Part shown: positions 1 through 7,688 of the stretch, one piece after another | Numbering within the stretch: position 1 is the first letter of the stretch | Layout: the number at the start of each line of letters is the position of its first letter | DNA from: Methanomassiliicoccaceae archaeon | GTDB lineage: Archaea; Thermoplasmatota; Thermoplasmata; Methanomassiliicoccales; Methanomethylophilaceae | Assembly (NCBI GenBank): GCA_009776625.1 | Contig: WRNL01000018.1 | Location: 1 to 16,424, forward strand | Direction: 5' to 3' | Length of the DNA stretch: 16,424 nt | Made by a program: the position numbers and the translations under genes | The notes under the pieces: generated by a model | Databases searched by the model: none | What the model saw: only the letters and a program-made list of their open reading frames with translations | Told to the model about the DNA's origin: nothing

Positions 1-64
1 CCGCCGCCCCGCCCCTTTTTTCCTATTGAATCCACGCATAATCACGGCTGGACGACCCACATCC

Positions 65-74
65 TTTTTTATAC
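65..74 (+). promoter_or_regulatory. TATA box of the surface-protein gene
   Basis: A T-run followed by ATAC forms an archaeal-type TATA element. Its centre lies about 50 nt upstream of the start at 123, so the predicted transcript starts near 95 with a short leader. That leader contains a clear GGAGG ribosome-binding site at 111-115. Confidence 0.5.
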
Positions 75-122
75 ACATGACCCAGTTATGCTCAGCAGAG
101 CCGCCTGTGCGGAGGAATGACC

Positions 123-1025
123 ATGGGATTCAAGAAGAAGGTGAGGGTGGGCAAGGGAGGCGTCTCCACGATCCTGGCGGTCGTCATCGTCGTCGTAGTG
201 GTGGCCGCCGCCGGCTCGGCGGCGTATGCTTTCTTGTCCTTGGACAAAGGGAAAGAGACTGTAGCCATAGGGACGGTGCTCCAATATGACATCGTCCAGT
301 CGGACGGCACCGTCGCCGGGACGGTAGAGGAGAGCTACATCGGGCAGAGCGACAGCGACTACTTCATCAAGGTCGCGGAAAGCAACGCGAGCAGCGCCTT
401 TTATTGGTCGGATCCGAAATCGGGGCCGAGGGACGCAAAGAGGGCCGGCACGACGACCATCGACACAATCGACGGCAGGAGGAGCATGGAGGTATGGGAA
501 CACGACCGCTACCGCGGCTTCGACGTGTCAGCGAAGTCGTACATCGACTCATCGAACGGGATGCCGTACAGAATCGAGTTCGACCACGGTGCGTACGCGT
601 ACGTGCTGAAATGGTACGGGCCCGAGCAGGGGGCGTCGTACAAGGAGTCGGGGGACGTCGGCATGGCATACGAGTACGTCTTCGACGAAGGGCCGGAGGC
701 GATGTACCTTGAGGTGCGGTGCATCGCGGACTGCATTGGGGGCCGGTACGGGGTCGCGTACGGCTTCCGTTCCGCCACAGAGGACTTCGGTGCGTCGTAC
801 TTCCTATGCGGCATCCCCCAGGGGCTGCCGTCCGATGCGATAGACACCAAGTCGACGACCACCCTGGAGGACACATTGGACGGCCCGGTGGAGGTCGGCA
901 TCTGGGAGATACTGTACGATGCCGACTACGTTCTATACTACGACCCGGCGTCGCAGGTCATATACAGGGTCGTCTTGGCGACGGGCTGGGGGGAGATGCC
1001 CTTCGAGCTGGCCAAGAAACCGTGA
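123..1025 (+). CDS. membrane-anchored exported protein with an internal domain duplication
   Basis: I do not recognise a named family. The protein is 300 aa. A basic N-terminus (residues 2-11) is followed by one very hydrophobic segment (about 14-40, rich in Val and Ala) and then a polar domain, so it is probably anchored in the membrane with its bulk outside the cell. The N-terminus also loosely resembles archaeal class III (pilin-like) signal peptides, but I see no sure cleavage motif. The polar part looks like two copies of one domain: a TTT...DG...WE...Y(I/Y)D...YR series occurs at about 110-150 and again at about 245-282. The second half holds Cys200, Cys204 and Cys229. The start at 123 is chosen because GGAGG at 111-115 is 7 nt away; the in-frame ATG at 117 is only 1 nt from that site. 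It converges with polB, leaving 27 nt between stop codons. A substrate or role cannot be read from the sequence. Confidence 0.85.
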   Translation: MGFKKKVRVGKGGVSTILAVVIVVVVVAAAGSAAYAFLSLDKGKETVAIGTVLQYDIVQSDGTVAGTVEESYIGQSDSDYFIKVAESNASSAFYWSDPKSGPRDAKRAGTTTIDTIDGRRSMEVWEHDRYRGFDVSAKSYIDSSNGMPYRIEFDHGAYAYVLKWYGPEQGASYKESGDVGMAYEYVFDEGPEAMYLEVRCIADCIGGRYGVAYGFRSATEDFGASYFLCGIPQGLPSDAIDTKSTTTLEDTLDGPVEVGIWEILYDADYVLYYDPASQVIYRVVLATGWGEMPFELAKKP

Positions 1026-1052
1026 GCCGCCGCAGGGGCGCCCGCCCGCCGG

Positions 1053-3470
1053 TCAGAAGAAGTCCTCCAGCCTGGGCCCCTTCGGCGCGGCCTTCGGGGC
1101 CGGCGTATCCTTCTTCTTTTTCTCCACCGGGTCCCTCGCCCCGTCCCCCACGTCGAAGAGCGTCGACTGCTGGCTCCCCATGATGAGGTCCTTCTCGCTC
1201 CACCCGAACACCTCCGTTATCCTGGACGCGGTCTGCGCCAGCCTCCCCGCGTAGTACCCGAAGTCCGGCTCCCCCTCGAACTCCGCGCCGCTCACGTAGG
1301 GCTCGACCTCCTGCGGCACGACCCCTCCGTCCGTGACTATCCAGGACACCTTCATCCCGGGTATGAAGTCGTACCCCTTCGCTATCAGCTTCTTGGCGGC
1401 CTGCACGTTGCTCATCCTCTCGGGGTTCTCGTAGACGTCCAGGCCCCTGCACGTCCTGGATATGACCAGCTCCGAGGCGTCGACCTTCTTCGACAGCGTG
1501 TCCCTTATGGTCTTCTTGACCAGCGCCACCGCCTCGTCGTTCCTCTCGTCGAGCACCTTCTCGAACAGCTCCATGAGCAGGCGGCTCTGGAGATCGAAGG
1601 AGTCGGACCTCCTTATCTCGTAACCCCTGACGAGGAGCTCCTCCGACTTCGCGGGCCAAGCCACCCTGCCCACGTACCTCTTCTTCTTCCCGTGGGAGAA
1701 GAGCGGCTCCAGCAGCTTCTCGAACTCCAGCGTGCCGCCCTCCGTGGAGAACCTCGCCGCCATCCCCTTGCCGAACTCCACCGAGCCCTCCAGGTCGGCG
1801 GCTGGCGACTGCATGAACACCGAGTCCGTGTCGGAATAGATGACCGTGACCCCCTCCTTCCCGACCTCGCCGATTATCCGCTTGACGTTGTCCCTCGCGA
1901 AGGACGTGATCGCCGCGCCGATGTTCTTGTCCGTGAAACGGTAGAAGGACGAAGCGAACACCCCGTAGAAGGTGTTCATCAGCACCTTGACCGCCTCTTG
2001 TAGGCCGTTGAGGTACCTCCGCTCCACGTCGTCGGCCGCCGTCCTCATGCTCGCCTTGATCCCGTCCCTCTGGCGCATGAGGTCGCTCAGTATCTTCGGC
2101 AGGATCCCGACCCTCACGTCCGGGGACAGGAACCTCGCGCCGGAGGGCGCGGCTATGGCCCCCCTCGGGGACAGGGTGGTGAAGCATATGTTCTTGGCTA
2201 TTATCAGCGAGGGGTACATCGACTTGAAGTCCAGGACGCACACCCAGTGGTAGAGCCCAGGGCTCATGGTGTGCACGTACCCCCCCTCGATGGGGTCGCC
2301 GGACTCCCTCCTGCCGGTCATCGGGACCCCGACCTTCTGCCTGTCCGCCTCCCTTATGAGCAGGGAGTCGGCCAGCTGGGACGAGCCGGCGTTGAGCGCG
2401 TCGTCCAGGGGGAGCCTCGCCACGGTCGACAGGTCCATGCCCTTCCTGACGGTCCCCACCTTCAGGAGGATCCTGAGCGCGAGCTCCGCGTCCTTTGTGC
2501 AGTACCGTATGACCTTCTCCCTGTTGTTCTTCCATTCCTCGTCCATCCTCTTGGGGTCCACGTCCATCTTCGACTCCCCCAGCACCTGCATGGACACAGC
2601 GTTCAGGGTCTCCTGCTTGGGCCGCAGCTCCCGCTTCGCCGCCCACCATGCGTCCACGATTATGCGCCCCTTCAGCCTCCAGAACCTCTCGTTGACGACG
2701 CGGGGCTGCCCCATGTCCCTCCCCCAAGGCAGGGCATCCTTCATCCTGTTGGCCTGCGCCCTCTCCGAGATCTTCCTGATGTCGTAGTTGTCGATGTTGT
2801 ACCCCGTTATGACGTCGGGGTCCTCCTTCCTTATCAGCTCCCCGAACCTCGTTATGATCTGCTCCTCGCCCCCCGTTATGGGCTCGCACTCGCGGTACGC
2901 CCCGTCCTCCTCGACGACCGCGCATATGGTGTATATGAAGTCGTGCTGTATGCTGTTCTCTATGTCGAAGGACAGCATCCTGAGGCCCGGGTCGAAGGCC
3001 TCGATGTTCTCGAAGGACGACATCCTGAACACCACGTCGACGGCGTAGGGGCCGGAGGCCACCTCCCCGGTGACCCTTATGCAGGACCCCATGTCGTTGT
3101 CGTAGACGAACCTGTGGTGGAACGGGATGTCGGCGGCGAGGGTGACGTACCCCCTCTTCTTCCAGTCGTTGCGGTAGTCGGGGATCTTCCACGGGCACTT
3201 GACGGTGGCCTTCAGCACGTCGTGGAAGGCGCCCCTGTAGAAGAGCACGTCCCTCTCCGTCCTCAGCACCTCCGGGTCCCTCTTCAGCACGCCCTCGGAG
3301 TCGTCCTTGGGGTCCACGATGAAGAAGTACGGGTCGAACCCGTAGCAAAGTATGGCGACGGACCTCTTGTCCCTGGCCTTCCCGAACAGCTCCACGTACA
3401 CGTCCCCCCTCGCGTCGACGCCGTACGACGCCGTCAAGAGCCTCACGTCCATCGTCTCCATCTCATTCAC
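1053..3470 (-). CDS. polB: family-B DNA polymerase
   Basis: Replicative or repair DNA polymerase with 3'-5' proofreading, 805 aa, normal length for archaeal PolB. Exonuclease motifs: Exo I FDIEN (168-172), Exo II GYNIDNYD (223-230), Exo III YCTKDAE (323-329). Polymerase motifs: A DFKSMYPSL (414-422), B KVLMNTFYG (495-503), C YSDTDS (545-550, with Asp547 and Asp549), and KKKRY (595-599). The set is complete, so an active enzyme is expected. The DIPFHHRF stretch (114-121) matches the part of archaeal PolB near the template-uracil pocket. The C-terminus has two candidate clamp-binding motifs, QSTLFDV (768-774) and the terminal RLEDFF, joined by a Lys/Pro/Ala-rich linker. The longest start is a GTG whose GTGA overlaps the stop of the upstream GTPase gene. 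ATG codons at residues 4 and 7 are real alternatives; GGAG lies 4 nt before the latter, so the protein may begin MDVRLL. Confidence 0.96.
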   Translation of the reverse strand: MNEMETMDVRLLTASYGVDARGDVYVELFGKARDKRSVAILCYGFDPYFFIVDPKDDSEGVLKRDPEVLRTERDVLFYRGAFHDVLKATVKCPWKIPDYRNDWKKRGYVTLAADIPFHHRFVYDNDMGSCIRVTGEVASGPYAVDVVFRMSSFENIEAFDPGLRMLSFDIENSIQHDFIYTICAVVEEDGAYRECEPITGGEEQIITRFGELIRKEDPDVITGYNIDNYDIRKISERAQANRMKDALPWGRDMGQPRVVNERFWRLKGRIIVDAWWAAKRELRPKQETLNAVSMQVLGESKMDVDPKRMDEEWKNNREKVIRYCTKDAELALRILLKVGTVRKGMDLSTVARLPLDDALNAGSSQLADSLLIREADRQKVGVPMTGRRESGDPIEGGYVHTMSPGLYHWVCVLDFKSMYPSLIIAKNICFTTLSPRGAIAAPSGARFLSPDVRVGILPKILSDLMRQRDGIKASMRTAADDVERRYLNGLQEAVKVLMNTFYGVFASSFYRFTDKNIGAAITSFARDNVKRIIGEVGKEGVTVIYSDTDSVFMQSPAADLEGSVEFGKGMAARFSTEGGTLEFEKLLEPLFSHGKKKRYVGRVAWPAKSEELLVRGYEIRRSDSFDLQSRLLMELFEKVLDERNDEAVALVKKTIRDTLSKKVDASELVISRTCRGLDVYENPERMSNVQAAKKLIAKGYDFIPGMKVSWIVTDGGVVPQEVEPYVSGAEFEGEPDFGYYAGRLAQTASRITEVFGWSEKDLIMGSQQSTLFDVGDGARDPVEKKKKDTPAPKAAPKGPRLEDFF

Positions 3471-4654
3471 CTGTTTGCCACAATCTTGATCACGTCGCCG
3501 TCCAGGAGCACGTAGTCCGCGCCCACGGTCCTCTTCGTCCTGGCGTTGACCGCCCTTATGAACTTGTCCCCCAGCTCCGTGTGGACCTTGTACGCCAGGT
3601 CCCTCGCGGTGGAGCCCCGGGGGAGGAGGATGCAGTCGGGCAGGACGCGGCCGAAGTGGTCGGTGTACTTCGACTCGTCCTCCACCGGGTACACCGCGAT
3701 GAGGTCCAGCAGCTTGAACGCGCAGTCCTCGAGGCAGGCCTGCACCCCGGTGCCGCCGTGCCCCCCCATCTTCTCCGCCATGTAGTCAAGCGCCTTCCTC
3801 TGCCCCTCGCTGAGGGCGACGCCCTCCCTCACCGTGAAGCCGGGGTCCCCTGGAACATAGTCGATGAGCCCGGCAGCCGCCGCTTTCTTCAGGGCGAGCT
3901 CCGTCTCGGCGAGGGTGGCCACGGCGCCGTCGCCCATCGCCCTCAGCCTGTCAAGGTTCCCGGGCGGGGCTATGTCCGCCTTGTTCATGGCGATTATCAT
4001 GGGCTTGGAGGCCTCCCTGATCCTGGTGCACAGCGCGAGCAGCCTCTCGTCGTCCCACTGGGCGGGGTCCTGCGGCAGCTCGACGTGCCTGAGGGCGTCC
4101 TTGATCTGCCCCTCCGTCACGTTCAGGCCGGTGAGCCTCTCCTGCAGCACCGCCTCCTGTTTGCTCCCCTGCATCTTCGCCTGCCGGGCTATCTTGGTCA
4201 GGCCGTTCTTTATTATCTCCCTCATCCAGAGGTCTATCTCCCTCCTCAGGAACAGAACGTCCTCCGCCGGGTCGCACCCCCCCTGGGCCACGGTGTTGCC
4301 CTCGAGGTCGGTGGTCCCGCTGGCGTCCACCACGTTTATGAACGCGTCCGCCTGCCTGAGGTCGTCCAGGAACTTGTTGCCCAGCCCCTTCCCCTCCCAG
4401 GCGTCGGGGACGAGGCCCGCCACGTCCAGGAGCTCGATGGGGGCCATCCTGGTCCCGTTGACGCACACGGAGTTGTTGGGCGTGCACTTGACCCCGAGGT
4501 CCCCGCACGGGCACGGCTTCCTCACGTACGCCACGCCCTTGTTCGGCTCTATGGTCGTGAAGGGGTAGTTGGCGATCTCCACGGGCGCCATCGTCGCGGC
4601 GCCGAAGAACGTGGACTTCCCCACGTTCGGTTTTCCTACTATGCCGACCTGCAT
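3467..4654 (-). CDS. ychF: Obg/YchF-like GTPase with TGS domain
   Basis: Translation-factor-related P-loop GTPase, 395 aa, of the archaeal branch of the Obg/YchF family, whose members act at the ribosome. Visible motifs: G1 GKPNVGKS (7-14), the NYPFTTIEPN switch region (29-38), G3 DVAGL (77-81), and G4 NKAD (224-227). NKxD predicts guanine specificity, unlike the ATP-preferring bacterial YchF with NxxE. A TGS domain fills about 320-393 and ends in DGDVIKIV. A Cys-rich stretch (Cys48, Cys50, Cys57, Cys64) sits between G2 and G3; from memory, archaeal relatives share it. First gene of a two-gene operon with polB. Its stop overlaps the GTG of polB, so the two are probably translationally coupled. 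The gene name is by family; the exact cellular role is not established by the sequence. Confidence 0.93.
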   Translation of the reverse strand: MQVGIVGKPNVGKSTFFGAATMAPVEIANYPFTTIEPNKGVAYVRKPCPCGDLGVKCTPNNSVCVNGTRMAPIELLDVAGLVPDAWEGKGLGNKFLDDLRQADAFINVVDASGTTDLEGNTVAQGGCDPAEDVLFLRREIDLWMREIIKNGLTKIARQAKMQGSKQEAVLQERLTGLNVTEGQIKDALRHVELPQDPAQWDDERLLALCTRIREASKPMIIAMNKADIAPPGNLDRLRAMGDGAVATLAETELALKKAAAAGLIDYVPGDPGFTVREGVALSEGQRKALDYMAEKMGGHGGTGVQACLEDCAFKLLDLIAVYPVEDESKYTDHFGRVLPDCILLPRGSTARDLAYKVHTELGDKFIRAVNARTKRTVGADYVLLDGDVIKIVANR

Positions 4655-4682
4655 GTGATCCCATCTGTATCGGGTTCAGGTT

Positions 4683-4690
4683 GTTATACG
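4683..4690 (-). promoter_or_regulatory. possible TATA box for the GTPase-polB operon
   Basis: On the minus strand a CGTATAAC element lies about 32 nt before the GTPase ATG. That would give a leader of only a few nucleotides. The match to the archaeal consensus is moderate. Confidence 0.4.
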
Positions 4691-4730
4691 TTTACCGCCG
4701 GCGACGCTACACGGCGGGCCCGCTGACCAG

Positions 4731-4766
4731 AAAAATGAGGAATAAGGGCGAGGGGACATGCCCCTC
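4731..4766 (-). terminator. probable terminator of the four-TM protein gene
   Basis: A stem of GAGGGG paired with CCCCTC (4761-4766 with 4750-4755, five-base loop) starts 18 nt beyond the stop of the membrane-protein gene. Reading the minus strand, it is followed by a pyrimidine-rich stretch and five Ts (4735-4731). This separates the gene from the GTPase-polB operon. Confidence 0.5.
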
Positions 4767-4783
4767 TTAAAGGATTTGACCGC

Positions 4784-5209
4784 TCAGATGCCGAAGAACT
4801 CTTTGACGTTCGGGCGGAACAGGTAGAAAAGAATCAGCAAGATGATGAGGAGCCCGATCGCGAACGGCAGCACGAACACCGCGCCCAAGCCGTCTGTGGA
4901 GACCACCAGGTACATGGAGTACAGCATGAAGATCAGGGCTATCCCGTAGATGAACACCGCGATGTACCATGCGATGGACCACCCCCGCCAGATGGCTATG
5001 CCGATGATCAGGAGTATCAGGGCGCCGATGATCCCGCCGTACCCGACGAAATCCACACTGATTATGCCTGCAAGGTCCACGCCCAATATGTCTGAGATCA
5101 TTGAAGTATCCATCAGCGACAACGCCGACACTGCCAACATGATGACAGCCATCAGTATCGTCAGGAAACCGATTATTGCTATTAGTATGGGTCTGCTTTT
5201 GCCTTCCAT
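4784..5209 (-). CDS. four-helix integral membrane protein, function unknown
   Basis: A 141-aa hydrophobic protein with four predicted membrane helices at about residues 8-30, 54-74, 77-102 and 109-131. A short charged N-terminus (EGKSR) precedes them and a cytoplasm-like tail (FRPNVKEFFGI) follows. The RPxVKxFFG ending is common to many small uncharacterised prokaryotic four-TM proteins. I see no catalytic or ligand motif and cannot assign a function. It is a single-gene unit: a strong TATA box lies 26 nt before the ATG, which suggests a leaderless mRNA, and a hairpin-plus-T-run terminator lies beyond the stop. A longer ORF in another frame covers the same DNA, but only this frame gives a coherent membrane protein. 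Confidence 0.8.
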   Translation of the reverse strand: MEGKSRPILIAIIGFLTILMAVIMLAVSALSLMDTSMISDILGVDLAGIISVDFVGYGGIIGALILLIIGIAIWRGWSIAWYIAVFIYGIALIFMLYSMYLVVSTDGLGAVFVLPFAIGLLIILLILFYLFRPNVKEFFGI

Positions 5210-5230
5210 AGTAATCCATTGACGGGGTAG

Positions 5231-5242
5231 TTTATATAATTT
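5231..5242 (-). promoter_or_regulatory. strong TATA box of the four-TM protein gene
   Basis: The minus strand reads AAATTATATAAA, close to the archaeal consensus. Its centre at about 5235 is 26 nt from the A of the ATG at 5209, so transcription is expected to start at or next to the start codon (leaderless). No Shine-Dalgarno sequence precedes the ATG, which agrees with this. The element is nearly symmetric and could also fire rightward. Confidence 0.75.
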
Positions 5243-5684
5243 CCTCTTTCTAGCACTGGTTTACCATATATCCAGCCTGAGAATCTCGGTCGCCGGTCGC
5301 CTCCGACATGTCTACTCTGGGCGGAGGGGAGAAGTTCCCACCGACGAGATATAATCCAAGACGGCGGAGAGTGAAGGGAAGGTCTGGCGCCCTACCCAGA
5401 AACCCCTGGGCCCCGGGATGTACATGATAAAAGCGCAATCCAATCCTGCGACATGGTGTGCTGGACAATGCGTTCGGCAGCGGGAGCTTCCCGTTGGCCG
5501 CCGCCTTGGAGGGCGCAGGTTCTGCGGGATATAGCAGAACAAAGGGGTCGAGTTCTTTAAGAATGAGCCGATGGACTACATGGGGGTATGCAGGAGCCGC
5601 CTCATCCCGGGGGTTTCGATGGGGATTTGAGGGTCTACAGGGGGCCCGCGGATACCTGAAAGGCGCATGGTGTCAAGGCTGTGA
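5243..5684. other. gene-free stretch with several inverted repeats
   Basis: No ORF here has a recognisable protein or a believable start; the plus-strand ORF that begins inside it runs antisense through rsmA. The stretch holds several short dyads: CCCAG/CTGGG (5395-5410), CGGGA/TCCCG (5481-5493) and a 7-bp perfect repeat at 5519-5540. TATA-like runs occur near 5264-5273 and 5346-5354 (plus) and 5425-5432 (minus, CTTTTATC). I looked for SRP RNA, RNase P RNA and tRNA signatures and found none I could support. It may hold an unassigned small RNA or decayed coding DNA. Confidence 0.4.
5519..5540. repeat. perfect 7-bp inverted repeat
   Basis: GTTCTGC (5519-5525) and GCAGAAC (5534-5540) are exact reverse complements separated by the 8-nt loop GGGATATA. 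No T-run follows on either strand, so a terminator is unlikely. It could be an RNA hairpin or a protein-binding site. Confidence 0.6.
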
Positions 5685-6485
5685 TCACCCCTCGGGACCC
5701 ACGCCGAACGAATGGATGGAATTGGCGACGTCCGCGATCTCAGCCGGCCTGAGGTCCTCCACCCTCGATTCCAGGAATGGGACGTCCCATCCCTCCTTGA
5801 TCAGGCCAGCGGTCCTCAGGGACGTCCCGACCTTCTTCCTCCTGTGGTTGAACGTCGCCTCGGTGACCTTGAAGAACAGCCCCTCGTCGACGACCTCGAA
5901 TGGGGCGGGCCTGGGGACGATCTCTACTATCGCCGAGTCGACCTTCGGCCGGGGCTTGAACCTCGACCTCGGCACCCTCTCCAGGACCCTGCACTCCGCC
6001 CTGTAGAACAGGTTCACGGTGAGCCTGGAGTAGTCCGGGCTGCCCACGTCGGCGGTCATCCTGTCCGCGAACTCCCTCTGCACCATGACCACTGCTTTCC
6101 TGAATCCGTGTTCCAGGAGCTTGAATATTATGGGGGTGGAAACGCTGTAGGGGAGGTTGCTGACGAACAAGTCGAAGGGCGGGAACGGTACCCTGACGGC
6201 ATCGCCCCTTATCAGGAGCAGCCTGCCCCCGTACTCTCTCTCGATGTGGTCCGCGAGGGCGTCGTCGATCTCGATGCAGGCGAGGCTGCCGGCACGCTCG
6301 ACGAGCCTCGACGTCAGTATGCCCAGCCCGGGGCCGACCTCCAGCACGCGGTCCCCCGGCAGTATCCCCGCGAACCCCACCTGGCGGTCCGCGACGCGGC
6401 CGTCGGTGAGGAAGTTCTGCCCTCTGCTCTTCTTGGGGGCGACGCCCGCCTCGGCGATCAGCCTGCCCGTCTCCCCTCTGCTCAT
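5685..6485 (-). CDS. rsmA: 16S rRNA dimethyladenosine methyltransferase (KsgA/Dim1)
   Basis: Dimethylates two adjacent adenines in the 3'-terminal helix of 16S rRNA using S-adenosylmethionine, a late small-subunit maturation step. 266 aa, normal length. Motifs: GQNFL (22-26); SAM motif I EVGPGLGILT (49-58); IEID (71-74), which contacts the SAM ribose; GDA (94-96); the catalytic NLPY (110-113); and FKPRPKVDSA (176-185), typical of the family. A C-terminal helical domain follows (about 200-266). It is the last gene of the operon; its ATG overlaps the stop of the DUF655 gene (ATGA), implying coupled translation. No T-tract terminator is obvious just beyond it; the dyad GGTG...CACC at its 3' end has an imperfect stem. 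Confidence 0.97.
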   Translation of the reverse strand: MSRGETGRLIAEAGVAPKKSRGQNFLTDGRVADRQVGFAGILPGDRVLEVGPGLGILTSRLVERAGSLACIEIDDALADHIEREYGGRLLLIRGDAVRVPFPPFDLFVSNLPYSVSTPIIFKLLEHGFRKAVVMVQREFADRMTADVGSPDYSRLTVNLFYRAECRVLERVPRSRFKPRPKVDSAIVEIVPRPAPFEVVDEGLFFKVTEATFNHRRKKVGTSLRTAGLIKEGWDVPFLESRVEDLRPAEIADVANSIHSFGVGPEG

Positions 6486-7030
6486 TTGGACACGAAGAGG
6501 TAGCGTTTCATGCTGTTGTCCGTCAGCTCCAGGACTATGCGGGCGGACACCAGCTTCTCCGGGTTCTTGACCCCGGCGCGGTCGCTGAGGTCCTTTAAGT
6601 CCTTGAAGTGGCCGTTCTTCGCACGCTCGTCCAGTATCGCCGTCAGGGTCTTCTTGCCGAGCCCCGGCAGCTCCTCCAGCAGGTGCTTCTTCAAAGACAG
6701 CGGGACAGCCTCGTTGAAGAACCTCACGAACCTCTGCTGGTTCGCCAGCACGATCTCGATCACGCAGTACTCCAGCTCTGCCACGGCCCCGTGCGTGAGC
6801 TCGGACGGCCCGACGCGCCTCTTAACATGGTCTATGGACGTCCTCTGCTCCGGGTCCTTCCCGATGTACACCCTCTCGCCGATGTTGATGACGGCGCCCG
6901 GCTTGGGGACGAGCTCGAAGAGCTTGAACTCGTCGTCGCCAAGGGCGTAGCATAGCGGCTCCTTCCTCGCGAAGTTGCCGGAAGGCACGCCCTGCGAGAG
7001 ATAGTCAAGTATGTATGCGAATTCTTCCAC
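6482..7030 (-). CDS. DUF655 family protein, OB-like plus helix-hairpin-helix
   Basis: 182 aa, an archaeal DUF655 protein of unknown biochemical role, expected to bind nucleic acid. The N-terminal half (about 30-100) contains the FELVPKPGAV...GERVYIGK pattern that suggests a beta-barrel (OB/S1-like) fold. The C-terminal half holds a helix-hairpin-helix motif, LPGLGKKTLTAIL (121-133), followed by a helical tail with conserved basic residues. The start is a GTG preceded by GGGGG at 7037-7041, 6 nt away. It lies 24 nt downstream of rpo4 and its stop overlaps the start of rsmA. This rpo4-DUF655-ksgA order recurs in archaea, which links DUF655 to rRNA processing or ribosome assembly by context only. 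Confidence 0.93.
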   Translation of the reverse strand: MEEFAYILDYLSQGVPSGNFARKEPLCYALGDDEFKLFELVPKPGAVINIGERVYIGKDPEQRTSIDHVKRRVGPSELTHGAVAELEYCVIEIVLANQQRFVRFFNEAVPLSLKKHLLEELPGLGKKTLTAILDERAKNGHFKDLKDLSDRAGVKNPEKLVSARIVLELTDNSMKRYLFVSK

Positions 7031-7054
7031 AGCGATCCCCCTGAGAGAATAGTG

Positions 7055-7372
7055 TTACAGGTATTTACTGACGACCTCTATGATCCGGTCGATGGTGGGA
7101 GGTTCGATCGCAAGCCTTTCTTTGGAGAATATGGCACGCACGTCCTCCGGGTACGTCGGTAGGAGGTCCGCTATCTTGACTGCGGTGTAGCCGTTGACGC
7201 CCTCGATTGCGCTGACCTCCTCCACGATCCTCTTGGAGTCCTCGGCCGACAGGGCGCACACCGCCTGGGCGTGCTCCATGGCGTGCTTCTGCGTCTCGAG
7301 GAGATCCCTCTTCTCGTGTTCCTCGGTGAGGAGGTCCTTGACCTCTGCCAGCGTCATGTACTGATCGGACAT
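7055..7372 (-). CDS. rpo4: DNA-directed RNA polymerase subunit Rpo4 (RpoF)
   Basis: 105 aa, homologue of eukaryotic Rpb4. With Rpo7 it forms the stalk of archaeal RNA polymerase, helping open-complex formation, termination and transcript capture. The N-terminal MTLAEVKDLL is the segment that packs against Rpo7. The C-terminal part is the helical HRDC-like region, with the conserved pattern YTAVKIADLLPTYPEDVRAI (102 bases into its second half) and the IDRIIEVVSKYL ending. GGTGA lies 4 nt upstream of the ATG as the ribosome-binding site. It is 21 nt downstream of the L21e gene in the same operon. The start ATG is supported by the ribosome-binding site and by family length. Confidence 0.94.
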   Translation of the reverse strand: MSDQYMTLAEVKDLLTEEHEKRDLLETQKHAMEHAQAVCALSAEDSKRIVEEVSAIEGVNGYTAVKIADLLPTYPEDVRAIFSKERLAIEPPTIDRIIEVVSKYL

Positions 7373-7393
7373 GGGGTCACCGTCTGGGGGCGA

Positions 7394-7687
7394 TCAGCCC
7401 TTGTTCCTTACAAGGTGCTCGGGGCGGGCCACGACCATCTTGGTCTTGTTGCCGTCCTTCACGTTTATCTCGTACGCGGCCCCTCTCGGGCCGATGACGA
7501 CGCCGGTCAGCCCGTGGAACCTGGAGAACGGCATGCCCTTGTGGACGCTGGGGTCTATGATGATGTTGACCTTCTCCCCCGCCTCGAACTGCTGGAAAGC
7601 CTTCGTTATGGGCGAGAGCCCGTGCGCCCTGGGCTTCTTCTTCAGGAGCTGGCGGGTCTTTGTCCTTGTTCCTCTGGATGCCTGCAT
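7394..7687 (-). CDS. rpl21e: 50S ribosomal protein L21e
   Basis: 97 aa, full length for the archaeal/eukaryal L21e family, a basic protein of the large ribosomal subunit. Visible family features: the Arg/Lys-rich N-terminus with SRGTRTKTR (3-11) and KKKPRAHGL; the central VNIIIDPSVHKGMP and FHGLTGVVIG, matching the SH3-like barrel; and a C-terminal RPEHL. The start ATG is only 1 nt past the stop of pus10, so translation is probably coupled. It is in the middle of the translation-related operon, with rpo4 next. There is nothing unusual in length or composition. Confidence 0.97.
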   Translation of the reverse strand: MQASRGTRTKTRQLLKKKPRAHGLSPITKAFQQFEAGEKVNIIIDPSVHKGMPFSRFHGLTGVVIGPRGAAYEINVKDGNKTKMVVARPEHLVRNKG

Positions 7688-7688
7688 C

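Noticed and set aside
958..3348. Minus-strand ORF of 796 codons in another frame of polB
   Set aside because: The translation is Arg/Gly-rich with no motifs, while the overlapping frame gives a complete set of polymerase and exonuclease motifs.
2247..3515. Long plus-strand ORF of 422 codons
   Set aside because: It is antisense to polB, and its product is low-complexity (Val/Leu/Pro/His-rich) with no family features. GC-rich third positions on the true strand create such open frames.
5243..5684. SRP RNA, RNase P RNA or C/D box RNA in the gap
   Set aside because: I found no SRP helix 8 signature, no RNase P conserved blocks, and no properly spaced C and D boxes. The stretch was kept only as unassigned.
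5458..6006. Plus-strand ORF spanning the gap and the rsmA 3' part
   Set aside because: It starts in gene-free sequence without a ribosome-binding site, runs antisense through rsmA, and has no recognisable domain.
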